Source: Chromatiales bacterium
GTDB lineage: Bacteria; Pseudomonadota; Gammaproteobacteria; Thiohalomonadales; Thiohalomonadaceae
Length of the DNA stretch: 64,000 nucleotides
Assembly (NCBI GenBank): GCA_003251535.1
Contig: QKFD01000122.1
Span: forward strand, 121,735-185,734
Direction: 5' to 3'
Below, piece after piece: positions 19,146 through 27,502 of the stretch. The notes under the pieces were generated by a model. The model had not been told where the DNA came from, did not search any database, and saw only the letters and a list, made by a program, of their open reading frames with translations. The position numbers were made by a program, and so were the translations under genes. Positions within the stretch are counted from its first letter, which is position 1. Every line of letters begins with the position of its first letter.

Positions 19146-20087
19146 ATGACAGCGCTGCTTACCATGTCGGTTGTAGTAGAACCTGACCGTCAGCGTCTCG
19201 CCCGCTTGGTGGGCGAGGCGGTGCGGGCATTGGGTGGCAATCTATTCACCATCGCGCCACGCCTGGAGGGGCTGATGGCGGCGGTGCGGGGTAGCTGTGA
19301 GCGCATCCAAGGCATGGTCAACGTCTCTCTCTGTCTGGAGGGGCGGGAGTTGGTGGCGCGTTGCGGCAGCCAGCGTATGGGGTTGTGTCGGCTGTTAGAG
19401 CTGCCATGCGATAACGATCTCGATCGGCTGGCCCAGGCGCTCCAGCGGGCCAGCGAGGTGGCAGATCCCTCCCTCCTATTGGCCCGCAACCGGGCAATTG
19501 GCGATGAACTGGAGCGGGCCAAGGAGCGAGCGGCCCGAGAGCTGGCGGAACTGGAGCGAGATCTGGAGCAGAAAAAGGTGGAGCTGCTGGAGTCACTGCG
19601 GCGGGCCGAGACCGACGGCTTGACTGGCCTCCTGAACCGGGCCGCCTATGATCGGCGCCTCTACGAGTCGGTCGCCCGCGCCTCTCGGCAGGGGGAGCCG
19701 TTGACCCTGGCGCTGCTGGATCTCGATTACTTCAAACAGATCAACGATACCCATGGTCACCAGTATGGCGATGACTACCTGCGGCGGATGGCGGGGGTCA
19801 TGCGTGCCAACACCCGGGCCGATGTGGACCACCTCTGTCGCTATGGGGGCGATGAGTTTGCCATTATCATCCACGCTCCTTTAGTGATCGCAGAGCGGGT
19901 GGCCCAACAGGTGTTACAGGCGATGGCAGGTCAGGTCAGCATCGGCGTGGCCCAACTCGCCCCTGGTGAGGGGGCCGATGATCTGGTGATGCGGGCCGAT
20001 GGGGCCCTCTACCAGGCCAAGCGGCGTGGTCGTGGTCGCGTCTCCAGCGCTGCGCCGCCCATCATAGGGTTGGAGTGTGCTGTCTAG
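19146..20087 (+). CDS. Diguanylate cyclase (GGDEF) heading a stressosome gene cluster
   Basis: A 313-residue protein. Residues 1-110 form an unrecognised domain with five cysteines (C51, C63, C73, C81, C88); residues about 115-155 are a charged coiled coil; a complete GGDEF domain follows with TDGLTGLLNR, LDLDYFKQINDTHGHQYGDD and an intact catalytic RYGGDEF at 234-238. It should make c-di-GMP. The RsbT/X-like gene starts 22 nt downstream and RsbR- and RsbS-like genes follow, so the cyclase is a probable output of the stressosome. No membrane segment is seen. A GGGAGGA lies nine bases before ATG. Confidence 0.93.
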   Translation: MTALLTMSVVVEPDRQRLARLVGEAVRALGGNLFTIAPRLEGLMAAVRGSCERIQGMVNVSLCLEGRELVARCGSQRMGLCRLLELPCDNDLDRLAQALQRASEVADPSLLLARNRAIGDELERAKERAARELAELERDLEQKKVELLESLRRAETDGLTGLLNRAAYDRRLYESVARASRQGEPLTLALLDLDYFKQINDTHGHQYGDDYLRRMAGVMRANTRADVDHLCRYGGDEFAIIIHAPLVIAERVAQQVLQAMAGQVSIGVAQLAPGEGADDLVMRADGALYQAKRRGRGRVSSAAPPIIGLECAV

Positions 20088-20109
20088 CGCCTGTATGCAG
20101 AGACGTTAG

Positions 20110-21144
20110 ATGGTGCGGCTGTTGCTTGAGCAGCCGGCGGCCGGCCTCAGCGGCCAGATCCTCGTTCGCACCCGGCTGCGGGCAGTGGCCCAGCGGATTG
20201 GCTTCTCTGCGCTGCAACGGGAGCAGTTAGAGCTAATCTGTACCGAACTTATCACCAACCAAGCCAAGTACGCGGCGGGCAGCGGTCTCATCCAGATCTG
20301 GGAGTGGTGTGGGGAGCCTGCCGCCATCGATCTGTTTGCCCTCGATTACGGCCCCGGGATACCCGATCTTGCCAATGCCTTGGCGGACGGTTACACCACC
20401 GCCCACACCTTGGGGCGTGGCCTGGGGGCAATCTCCCGCCTCGCCCATGAAAGCGGGATCTACTCTCTCCCGCAGAGGCCTGGGGTCGCTGATGCCTGGC
20501 ATGGGGTGGCCATCTGGGCTCGATTTTATCTGCGACCGCGCCAGCGGCAACCCTTTCAAATCGGGCTGATGCTACGTGCCTATGGGGATGGTCCCCATAA
20601 TGGTGACCTGATCTGGCCACTGGCGGAGCAGGGGCGCTTGCGCTGGATTCATGCCGATGGCTTGGGGCACGGTGCCCCAGCGGCCCAGGCGGTGGCATCC
20701 CTGCCAACGCTGCTGACCAGCGATCTCTCTCTGCCGGCCCTACTGGCCCGCATGAGTCAGGCGCTGCAAGGGGGACGGGGGGCGGTGGCCATGGTGGCGG
20801 AGCTGGATCCGCTGGCGGGTCGGTTGCAGGTGTGTGGGGTGGGGGATCTCGCTGGTGCGGTGATCTCGGGGGAGGGGCGGCTAATGTTTAACTTCCCGCC
20901 CGGGGTGCTCGGTCACCAGCATCGCAGCTTCCATCCGCAGCAGTTTAGCGTGGCCCCTGGGGCGCTATTGGTCACCAGCTCCGATGGCCTGCGGCGCAGT
21001 TGGGATGATATGCAGCTACCGGGTCTCTCCGCGCTCCATCCGCAGCTGGTGGCCTATGTCCTGGGTAACCTGCTGGCCCGTGTGGGTGATGATAAATCGG
21101 TCTGTGTGGTGCGGATGCCGGCCAATACCCAGGCGGCAGGTTAG
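20110..21144 (+). CDS. RsbT-like kinase fused to RsbX/PP2C-like phosphatase (stressosome switch protein)
   Basis: A 344-residue two-domain protein. Residues 1-140 are a GHKL ATPase of the RsbT/RsbW type: N-box ELITNQAKYAA with N50, G1 box DYGPGIPD, and GRGLGAISRLA. Residues about 150-340 are a PP2C/SpoIIE-type phosphatase like RsbX: HADGLGHGAPAAQA, then VTSSDGLRRSW and a terminal GDDKSVCVVRMP. In Bacillus, RsbT phosphorylates RsbR/RsbS and RsbX removes the phosphates; here both activities sit in one chain. The gene lies between the diguanylate cyclase and rsbR-like gene on the same strand. ATG 20110 has no strong SD. Confidence 0.88.
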   Translation: MVRLLLEQPAAGLSGQILVRTRLRAVAQRIGFSALQREQLELICTELITNQAKYAAGSGLIQIWEWCGEPAAIDLFALDYGPGIPDLANALADGYTTAHTLGRGLGAISRLAHESGIYSLPQRPGVADAWHGVAIWARFYLRPRQRQPFQIGLMLRAYGDGPHNGDLIWPLAEQGRLRWIHADGLGHGAPAAQAVASLPTLLTSDLSLPALLARMSQALQGGRGAVAMVAELDPLAGRLQVCGVGDLAGAVISGEGRLMFNFPPGVLGHQHRSFHPQQFSVAPGALLVTSSDGLRRSWDDMQLPGLSALHPQLVAYVLGNLLARVGDDKSVCVVRMPANTQAAG

Positions 21145-21178
21145 GGCTCCATCTGAAGATAACGATAGGCAAGAGGCA

Positions 21179-22066
21179 ATGGAGAGAAAGCAGCGTCCAA
21201 CGGTCGTCAAATCGACCCATGAGATCCTGATCGACCAACTCAAGACCAATCTTGGCCACCTCTCGGCGGTGATTGAGGAGCAGGGCAAGGCGTTGTTTGT
21301 GGAGGCGGGGATCTTGGGGGCCCAGGATGTACATGAGTACACCTTGGAGTTCCTGGAGCTGTTTGTCATGTGGTTGCAGGCCGGTAGCCGCATCGGCGCA
21401 CGAACCCCGGAACTGGCCGCCTTGGAGCAGTTCTTCTCCGGTTTTGCCCGCCAGCTCCAGATCCGCGGGGCGCGGCTGGAGACCTTTGTGCGCTATGTGC
21501 AGTCGTTGCAGCGGGTGCTCATTGAAGAGCTGGAGGAGAGCGAGCAGTACAGCTTCGAGCAGTCGCGTGAGGTGTTGTTATTACTGGCGCGGGTCTTCAA
21601 CCAGCTGGTGCTCGACGTATTCCAGGCCTATCTGCGGGAGAAGGAGCAGACCATTGAGCTGCAACAGGAGGAGCTGCGCCAGACCTCCACCCCCATCACT
21701 GAGATCTGGGATGGCGTGCTCACGCTACCCATCATCGGCAGTCTCGACTCCTCACGGGCGATGATCGTCATGGAGAAGCTGCTGACCCGGATAGAAAAGG
21801 AGCGGGCGCGGGTGGTGGTGATGGATGTCACTGGCGTCCTGGCCATCGACTCGCAGGTCTCCCACTATCTCATCCAGATGGTGCGGGCCATCGGTCTGAT
21901 GGGGGCGGAGGCGATCCTCACCGGGATCCGGCCAGACATCGCCCGCGCCCTCACCAGCCTCAATATCGATCTCGGTAATGTCACCACTCGCGGTACCCTC
22001 TCCGATGGCCTCAAGGAGGCGTTCCGCCGGCTCGGGATAGAGGTGCGGGTGGTGGCGCGTGAGTGA
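21179..22066 (+). CDS. rsbR: RsbR-like stressosome scaffold and sensor (STAS domain)
   Basis: A 295-residue protein. The helical N-terminus (about 10-155) resembles the non-heme globin-like sensor domain of RsbR paralogues; a linker helix (YLREKEQTIELQQEELRQTS) leads to a C-terminal STAS domain with PIIGSLDSSRAM and VMDVTGVLAIDSQVSHYLIQ. The positions that carry the phosphorylated threonines in B. subtilis RsbRA (T171, T205, by my alignment) are serines here (S191, S225). ATG 21179 has AAGAGG upstream. It overlaps the RsbS-like gene, as expected for subunits of one complex. Confidence 0.9.
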   Translation: MERKQRPTVVKSTHEILIDQLKTNLGHLSAVIEEQGKALFVEAGILGAQDVHEYTLEFLELFVMWLQAGSRIGARTPELAALEQFFSGFARQLQIRGARLETFVRYVQSLQRVLIEELEESEQYSFEQSREVLLLLARVFNQLVLDVFQAYLREKEQTIELQQEELRQTSTPITEIWDGVLTLPIIGSLDSSRAMIVMEKLLTRIEKERARVVVMDVTGVLAIDSQVSHYLIQMVRAIGLMGAEAILTGIRPDIARALTSLNIDLGNVTTRGTLSDGLKEAFRRLGIEVRVVARE

Positions 22067-22403
22067 GGGGATGCACCTCACTCCCATTGGGGATGGGGCG
22101 CTGCTGCTAGAGCCGGGGGTGGCGCTCGATCCCAGTGAACCAGATCACTATCTCACCACTATCTTGGAGTTACTGGCGGAGCGGGGCTGCCAACGGCTCA
22201 TCTACGACCTGCGCGAGTGCGTGGTGGTCGATGAGATCTACTATGGTTGGCTGACACGCCTCGCCAGTGCCTGTCGCATCTGCGGCGTAGAGATGGTGGT
22301 GGCCAATGTCCAACCGGCGGCGGCCTACACCTTAGCTCGACGCCTCAGTGACGATCCCCCATTTCGCTGCTTCCTTGATGTAGATCGAGCCCGTTGTGGC
22401 TGA
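22059..22403 (+). CDS. rsbS: RsbS-like STAS protein with Glu at the phosphorylation site
   Basis: A 114-residue single STAS domain encoded directly after rsbR, overlapping it by eight bases if GTG 22059 is used; ATG 22071 is the alternative. RsbS and RsbR co-assemble into the stressosome core and RsbT phosphorylates RsbS on S59 (IDSFIA). The aligned segment here is VVVDEIYYG, so the serine is replaced by glutamate (E59 counted from GTG). The STAS fold is otherwise normal (CQRLIYDLRECVVVD, VEMVVANVQPAAAYTL). The alignment is by eye. Confidence 0.82.
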   Translation: MSEGMHLTPIGDGALLLEPGVALDPSEPDHYLTTILELLAERGCQRLIYDLRECVVVDEIYYGWLTRLASACRICGVEMVVANVQPAAAYTLARRLSDDPPFRCFLDVDRARCG

Positions 22404-22406
22404 TGT

Positions 22407-22865
22407 TCACAGTGTTCGTGCCATCAGGATCGCATCTTCCCGCCCCTGGGGGCTCGGGTAGTAGCCGCGGCGCATCCCGATCTGATCAAAACCGAGCTGC
22501 TGGTAGAGGGCGAGGGCACCGGGGTTGGAGGGGCGTACCTCCAGAAAGGCGGTGTCGGCGCGGTGGCGACGGGCCAGATGGATGAGATGTTGCAACATCC
22601 TGCGGCCGAGACCGCGGCGCTGAGACTCGATACGGGTGGCAAGATTGAGGATGTGGGCCTCGCCCGCCCCGACCGACATGATGCCGTAGCCGACAATGGC
22701 CTGCGACTCCTCCCACACCCAGCAGCAGTAACCCACGCGCAGGCAGTCCTCAAAGATGCCAGAGGTCCAACCAATGGGATAGAGCTGGCGCTCTAGTACC
22801 ATCACAGCGGGGATATCCTCCCGCTGCATGGGGCGTAGAAACGGTTCGTCCAGGGGGCCACTCAC
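22407..22865 (-). CDS. rimI: Ribosomal protein S18 alanine N-acetyltransferase
   Basis: A 152-residue GNAT acetyltransferase. Motif A (ATRIESQRRGLGRRMLQHLI) binds acetyl-CoA, and the FLEVRPSNPGALALYQQLGF segment is the RimI signature; the ending RREDAILM-like GREDAILMARTL is also typical. It acetylates the N-terminal alanine of S18. The start overlaps the stop of the uracil-DNA glycosylase gene by four bases, a common rimI neighbourhood. It converges on rsbS with three bases between stops. Confidence 0.95.
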   Translation of the reverse strand: MSGPLDEPFLRPMQREDIPAVMVLERQLYPIGWTSGIFEDCLRVGYCCWVWEESQAIVGYGIMSVGAGEAHILNLATRIESQRRGLGRRMLQHLIHLARRHRADTAFLEVRPSNPGALALYQQLGFDQIGMRRGYYPSPQGREDAILMARTL

Positions 22866-23725
22866 GGCAGGGTGCCCCCTTGCTCCAAGAACAGCTTGCG
22901 GGCCAGCTTGAGATCGGCCCAGCTCTTACGCTTTTCACCGGGGGAGCGCAGTAGATAGGCGGGGTGGTAGGTGACCACCAGCGGTGTGCCGGTGACCGGC
23001 TCGGCAAGCTGCTGGCCGCGCAGGCGGCCGATGGGGCGATCGGTGCCGAGCAGGTTTTGGGCGGCGATGCGGCCGACACAGAGGATGATCTTGGGGCGGA
23101 CAAGGGCTATCTGTCGCTGTAGATAGGGGAGGCAGTTGGCCACCTCCTCAGGGCGTGGGTCGCGGTTTTTGGGGGGGCGGCACTTCAGGACATTGGCGAT
23201 GAAGACCCACTCCCGCGGCAGGCCGATGGCCAACAGCATGGCGTTGAGTAGTTGGCCCGCCTTGCCGACAAACGGCTCCCCTTGGGCATCTTCATCCGCC
23301 CCGGGGGCCTCCCCCACCACCATCCATTGGGTCTGCCGGTTGCCTACGCCGAACACGGTCTGGGTGCGGTTGGCCACCAACTCGGGGCAGAGGGTGCAGG
23401 GGCCCACGGTGGCCGCCAGCTCCTGCCACTCCATACTGGCGATAGCCTCGGCCGGTGGGGCCGTTGTCGCCGCGGGGGCCGTCGTTGCCGCTGCGGGGGC
23501 GGGAGGGGGCGCCGCAGGGGGCATTGGCTCCGCGGCCTTCGGCCGCTGCCCAGAGAGGATGGCGCGGGCCGCAGCAACCCCGCTATTGGCCGCTGGCGGT
23601 GGGGCGGCGAGCGGCTCGGCCGGCGGTCTCTCCTCCGGTTCAGGTGCCGCGTTCGGCTCCGCCGTCCGCTCACCCCAGACGGTGATCCCCATCTCCTGTA
23701 GATAGCGAAACCGTCGCGGATCCAT
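22862..23725 (-). CDS. Uracil-DNA glycosylase, family 4 (iron-sulfur)
   Basis: A 287-residue protein. Residues about 20-95 are a low-complexity Ala/Pro linker; the catalytic domain follows with the GEAPGADEDAQGEPFVG active-site motif, cysteines in CTLCPEL and KCRPPKNRDP that with a further Cys ligate a 4Fe-4S cluster, and the C-terminal VTYHPAYLLR motif. Family 4 enzymes excise uracil from DNA. It is coupled to rimI. Such N-terminal extensions are seen in related proteins annotated as phage SPO1 polymerase-like. Confidence 0.93.
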   Translation of the reverse strand: MDPRRFRYLQEMGITVWGERTAEPNAAPEPEERPPAEPLAAPPPAANSGVAAARAILSGQRPKAAEPMPPAAPPPAPAAATTAPAATTAPPAEAIASMEWQELAATVGPCTLCPELVANRTQTVFGVGNRQTQWMVVGEAPGADEDAQGEPFVGKAGQLLNAMLLAIGLPREWVFIANVLKCRPPKNRDPRPEEVANCLPYLQRQIALVRPKIILCVGRIAAQNLLGTDRPIGRLRGQQLAEPVTGTPLVVTYHPAYLLRSPGEKRKSWADLKLARKLFLEQGGTLP

Positions 23726-23749
23726 CTAGCAGTGCTCTCTCGGACCGGA

Positions 23750-25297
23750 CTAGATTTCGGGGGCCTGCGGATGGGCGCGCTGGGTGGGGGCCAGCAGCTT
23801 GTTGAGGGCATTGACGTAGGCACGGGCGGAAGCGATGACGATATCAGTATCTGCCCCCTGGCCATTGACGATGCGGCCACTACGCTCCAGACGTACCGTT
23901 ACCTCCCCCTGGGCGTCGGTGCCGGTGGTGATGTTGTTGACGGCGTAGAGCAGGAGTTGGGCCTCGCTCTGGACAATGCTGTCGATGGCCTTAAAGGTGG
24001 CATCCACCGCACCGCTGCCACTCGCCTCCCCCTCCCGCTCCTCGCCGTCGAAGAGCAGAGTAATGCGGGCCTGGGGGGTCTCGCCGGTCTCAGAACAGAC
24101 CTTGAGGGCGATGTGGCGGATCCGTTCGTTGACGTTGGCCTCAAGATCGCTCTCGGTGACCAGCGCCTGGAGATCCTCATCAAAGATCTCATGCTTTTTG
24201 TCCGCCAGCTCTTTGAAGCGAGAGAAGGCGGCGTTGAGCGCCTCTTCAGAGTTGAACTCTATCCCCAGCTCGGTCAGCCGGGTGCGGAAGGCATTGCGTC
24301 CGGAGTGCTTGCCCAGCACCATGCGGTTGGCGCTCCAACCCACATCCTCGGCCCGCATGATCTCGTAGGTCTCCCGCGACTTGAGCACCCCATCCTGGTG
24401 GATCCCCGACTCGTGGGCAAAGGCGTTGGCGCCCACAATGGCCTTATTGGGCTGCACCGCAAAGCCGGTGATACCGGAGACCAAGCGGGAGGTGGGGACG
24501 ATCTGGGTGGTATCGAGATCGACATGACAGGGGAAGAGGTCATGACGGGTACGCACCGCCATCACGATCTCTTCCAAGGCGGCGTTGCCGGCCCGCTCGC
24601 CCAGGCCGTTGATGGTGCACTCCACCTGGCGGGCGCCGTTGAGGACCGCGGAGAGGGAGTTGGCCACCGCTAGGCCGAGGTCGTTGTGGCAGTGGACAGA
24701 GAAGACCGCCTTGTCGGCGTTCGGGGTCCCCTCAATGGCGCGGCGCACCGTCTCGCCAAACTGGTGGGGCAGGTTATAGCCCACCGTATCAGGGATATTG
24801 ATGGTGGTGGCGCCGGCGTCGATCACCGCTTCGAAGATGCGGCAGAGGAAGTCTATCTCGGAGCGGCCGGCGTCTTCGGCGGAGAACTCCACGTTATCGG
24901 TGTATTGGCGTGCCCGTCGCACTGCCCGCACCGCCTGCTCCACCACCTGGTCCGGCGTCATCCGTAGCTTGTGCTGCATATGGATAGGGGAGGTGGCGAT
25001 GAAGGTGTGGATACGGGCCGAGGCCGCCTCCCGCAGCGCCTCACCGGCCCGGTCGATATCCTTATCGAGGGCGCGGGCGAGACCGCAAACGGTGCTGTCG
25101 CGCACGGCGCGGGCTACCGCTTGAACGGCCTCAAAGTCACCCGGGCTGGCGATGGGAAAACCCGCTTCAATCACATCTACCCGCATCCGTTCCAGCGCCT
25201 TGGCGATGCGCAGCTTCTCTTCGCGGGTCATGGAGGCGCCGGGGCTCTGCTCGCCGTCGCGCAGGGTGGTATCGAAAATGGTGAGCTTGTCTGTCAT
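23750..25297 (-). CDS. leuA: 2-isopropylmalate synthase
   Basis: A 515-residue enzyme, full length. [16 protein letters not shown] near the N-terminus and the [16 protein letters not shown] metal-binding motif define the DRE-TIM aldolase family, and the C-terminal regulatory domain (about 390-515) binds leucine for feedback inhibition. It catalyses the first step of leucine synthesis from 2-oxoisovalerate and acetyl-CoA. pssA lies upstream on the same strand (86 bp gap), the gene order often seen as ilvC-pssA-leuA. Confidence 0.97.
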   Translation of the reverse strand: MTDKLTIFDTTLRDGEQSPGASMTREEKLRIAKALERMRVDVIEAGFPIASPGDFEAVQAVARAVRDSTVCGLARALDKDIDRAGEALREAASARIHTFIATSPIHMQHKLRMTPDQVVEQAVRAVRRARQYTDNVEFSAEDAGRSEIDFLCRIFEAVIDAGATTINIPDTVGYNLPHQFGETVRRAIEGTPNADKAVFSVHCHNDLGLAVANSLSAVLNGARQVECTINGLGERAGNAALEEIVMAVRTRHDLFPCHVDLDTTQIVPTSRLVSGITGFAVQPNKAIVGANAFAHESGIHQDGVLKSRETYEIMRAEDVGWSANRMVLGKHSGRNAFRTRLTELGIEFNSEEALNAAFSRFKELADKKHEIFDEDLQALVTESDLEANVNERIRHIALKVCSETGETPQARITLLFDGEEREGEASGSGAVDATFKAIDSIVQSEAQLLLYAVNNITTGTDAQGEVTVRLERSGRIVNGQGADTDIVIASARAYVNALNKLLAPTQRAHPQAPEI

Positions 25298-25383
25298 GTC
25301 GGTCTACTCCTCGCCGGGGCGCCATAATAGCTGAAAGGGGCTGGAGGGTGACCGGCTGGCCCACCTCCCGTCGCCTTTGGGGA

Positions 25384-26199
25384 TTACTCCTCTGTCAGAT
25401 CGTCCGCCTCACCCGCTTGGGCGGGGGGGGCCTCATCCTGGCTGCGGCGGCGGCGCTTACGGATGAGTAGCAGGGTGGTGACCAGACCAGAGAGGGCGTA
25501 GCCGAAGAAGGCGAGGAATAGCACCTGCGGCGGATGGATGGAGATGAGTACAAAGGCGGCCACCACCGCCAACAGGGCGACAAAGGGGACGCGGCCGCGG
25601 AAATCGAGGTCTTTAAAGCTGTAGTAGCGGACATTGCTCACCATCAAGATGCCGATGGTGAGGGTGAGTAGGGCGGCGGTCACTTTGATGCTGCTGCCCG
25701 CCACGCCGGCATCCTCCATCACCCACACCATCCCAACGATGATGGCGGCGGCGGCGGGGCTGGCAAGGCCCTGGAAGTAACGTTTATCTGCGGTCCCCAC
25801 TTGGACATTGAAGCGGGCTAGACGTAGGGCGGCGCCAGCGGTGTAGACGAAGGCGGCCAGCCAACCTAATTTTCCTAGTCCCACCAGGGCCCACTCATAC
25901 ATCACCAGCGCTGGGGCAACCCCAAACGACACCATATCGGAGAGGCTGTCATACTCGGCTCCGAAGGCGCTCTGGGTGTTGGTCATACGGGCCACACGAC
26001 CATCCAGGCTGTCTAATACCATGGCGATGAAGACCGCCACTGCCGCGGCCTCAAAGCGGCCATTGATGGCACCGATGATGGCGTAGAAGCCGGCAAATAG
26101 TGCGGCGGTGGTAAACAGATTGGGAAGCAGGTAGATGGCGCGCCGGCGTGACGCCTCGGCGCCATTCTCAGAAGACGGGGGCGACAGGGGCGATTCCAT
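25384..26199 (-). CDS. pssA: CDP-diacylglycerol--serine O-phosphatidyltransferase
   Basis: A 271-residue integral membrane enzyme with the CDP-alcohol phosphotransferase motif: DGRVAR, then eight residues, then FGAEYDSLSD. It makes phosphatidylserine, the precursor of phosphatidylethanolamine. About seven hydrophobic segments are visible; the C-terminus is a short charged tail (KRRRRSQDEAPPAQ). Its order upstream of leuA is conserved in related bacteria. Confidence 0.95.
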   Translation of the reverse strand: MESPLSPPSSENGAEASRRRAIYLLPNLFTTAALFAGFYAIIGAINGRFEAAAVAVFIAMVLDSLDGRVARMTNTQSAFGAEYDSLSDMVSFGVAPALVMYEWALVGLGKLGWLAAFVYTAGAALRLARFNVQVGTADKRYFQGLASPAAAAIIVGMVWVMEDAGVAGSSIKVTAALLTLTIGILMVSNVRYYSFKDLDFRGRVPFVALLAVVAAFVLISIHPPQVLFLAFFGYALSGLVTTLLLIRKRRRRSQDEAPPAQAGEADDLTEE

Positions 26200-26373
26200 A
26201 GGTCTGTGGTGTTTCCCGCAAGAGGGTGGGTCAGTGTAGAGGCGGCAGAGTGGCGCTCACAAGCTTTTTGCCCGGTCTCCACCAGGGCCACAGCGGGGGG
26301 AGTCCCCCCGCTGCCCACTTAGGATGTTGCCGTGCTCTGGAGGCCCTGCAAGGGCCTGGGTGAGCAGGGCGGT

Positions 26374-26856
26374 TTAGTCGTGGTGGTGGCCATCGGGGCC
26401 ATGGACATGGCCGTGGGAGAGCTCCTCACTGCTGGCATCGCGCACCTCGATCACCTCAACCTCAAAGTTGAGGTTGACCCCCGCCAGCGGGTGGTTGCCA
26501 TCGATGGTGATGCGATCGCCATCGACCTGGGTGATGGTGATGACAATCATCTGGCCCTCACCTGACTGGGCGTGGAACTGGTCGCCGGGGTTGGGCTCTG
26601 CCTCGCCAAAGGCGGAGCGCGGCACGACCTGGGTCAATGACTCGTCGCGCTCACCATAGGCATCCACCGGGGCGATGGCCACGGTGAATTTGTCGCCGGC
26701 GCTCTTACCCTCCAGCGCCCGCTCCAGGCCGGGGATGATGCTAGCCGCGCCGTGGAGGTAGGCGAAATCGCCGCTCTCAGAACGATCGATGATAACCCCT
26801 TGATCGTCGGTCAAGGTGTAGTTGAGGGTGACCACCTTCTGCTGTGCAATCTGCAT
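26374..26856 (-). CDS. slyD: FKBP-type peptidyl-prolyl isomerase SlyD
   Basis: A 160-residue SlyD-type protein: the split FKBP domain (VVTLNYTLTDDQGVIIDRS, LHGAASIIPGLERAL) with the inserted chaperone flap, and a short histidine-rich tail (HGHVHGPDGHHHD) that would bind nickel or zinc. It is a folding helper with metallochaperone potential. The metal tail is much shorter than in E. coli. It is probably monocistronic. Confidence 0.95.
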   Translation of the reverse strand: MQIAQQKVVTLNYTLTDDQGVIIDRSESGDFAYLHGAASIIPGLERALEGKSAGDKFTVAIAPVDAYGERDESLTQVVPRSAFGEAEPNPGDQFHAQSGEGQMIVITITQVDGDRITIDGNHPLAGVNLNFEVEVIEVRDASSEELSHGHVHGPDGHHHD

Positions 26857-27131
26857 GAATAACTACCTTCGGTTGGGATGGGTATTGCCAGCGCCGCGGT
26901 GGCGGGCAGAGGCACGGTGCTAACCGCAGCCCACCATCCTAGCATAGCCCCGATCGCCCCTCGCCTGGAGATCTCACCTAGGCCTTGGTTACGGGGGGCT
27001 TGGCCGGCAGTGGAGGATTGCCGGTAGTGGGTTCGACAGGGGAAATCGCGCCCTACTGCCCCCATGATCGCCTTATCTATGGTGGGTGTCGCCGGTAATC
27101 CCATCATCTTATGACCCGTCGAGGAGGCCCC

Positions 27132-27485
27132 ATGTCTACCCCAGTGATCCGTACTGCTATTCCTAAGCGCCGCTATCAGTTAGGCGAGTTCCTTATCACT
27201 GTACTCGGAGATATCGAGAGCGGGGACCGCATCCCCTACCGCTATATCTTCGCCGTGGGCCGTGAGCTGGAGTCACACCCAGGACTCTTCATCTCGCTGG
27301 AGGAGACGCGGGGAGAGGAGCTGGCCCGAGGGCCATTTCGGCTGCGCCTTAGCATGGCCGAGGGGGAGCAGGTGCTCGGATATGGTAATCAGTGGCGGGA
27401 GCTGGATGCCTTCGTGGAGGAGGCGAGCCACGTGGTCAAGCGTGTGCTCAACCTCGACGACGAGGTACCCTATCGACTGGCGTAA
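27132..27485 (+). CDS. Conserved hypothetical protein
   Basis: A 117-residue soluble protein; I do not recognise a family. It has an alternating strand pattern (YQLGEFLITVLGDIESG, PYRYIFAVGREL) and a C-terminal helix (FVEEASHVVKRVLNL). No signal peptide or membrane segment is visible. ATG 27132 has GGAGG four bases upstream, which fixes the start. The glutaredoxin-like gene begins 17 nt after its stop and may be co-transcribed. Confidence 0.75.
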   Translation: MSTPVIRTAIPKRRYQLGEFLITVLGDIESGDRIPYRYIFAVGRELESHPGLFISLEETRGEELARGPFRLRLSMAEGEQVLGYGNQWRELDAFVEEASHVVKRVLNLDDEVPYRLA

Positions 27486-27502
27486 CAGGGCTGAGGCGTC
27501 AG

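Noticed and set aside
23732..24673. A 313-codon open frame opposite leuA
   Set aside because: Complement of a conserved enzyme gene; no motif or start signal of its own.
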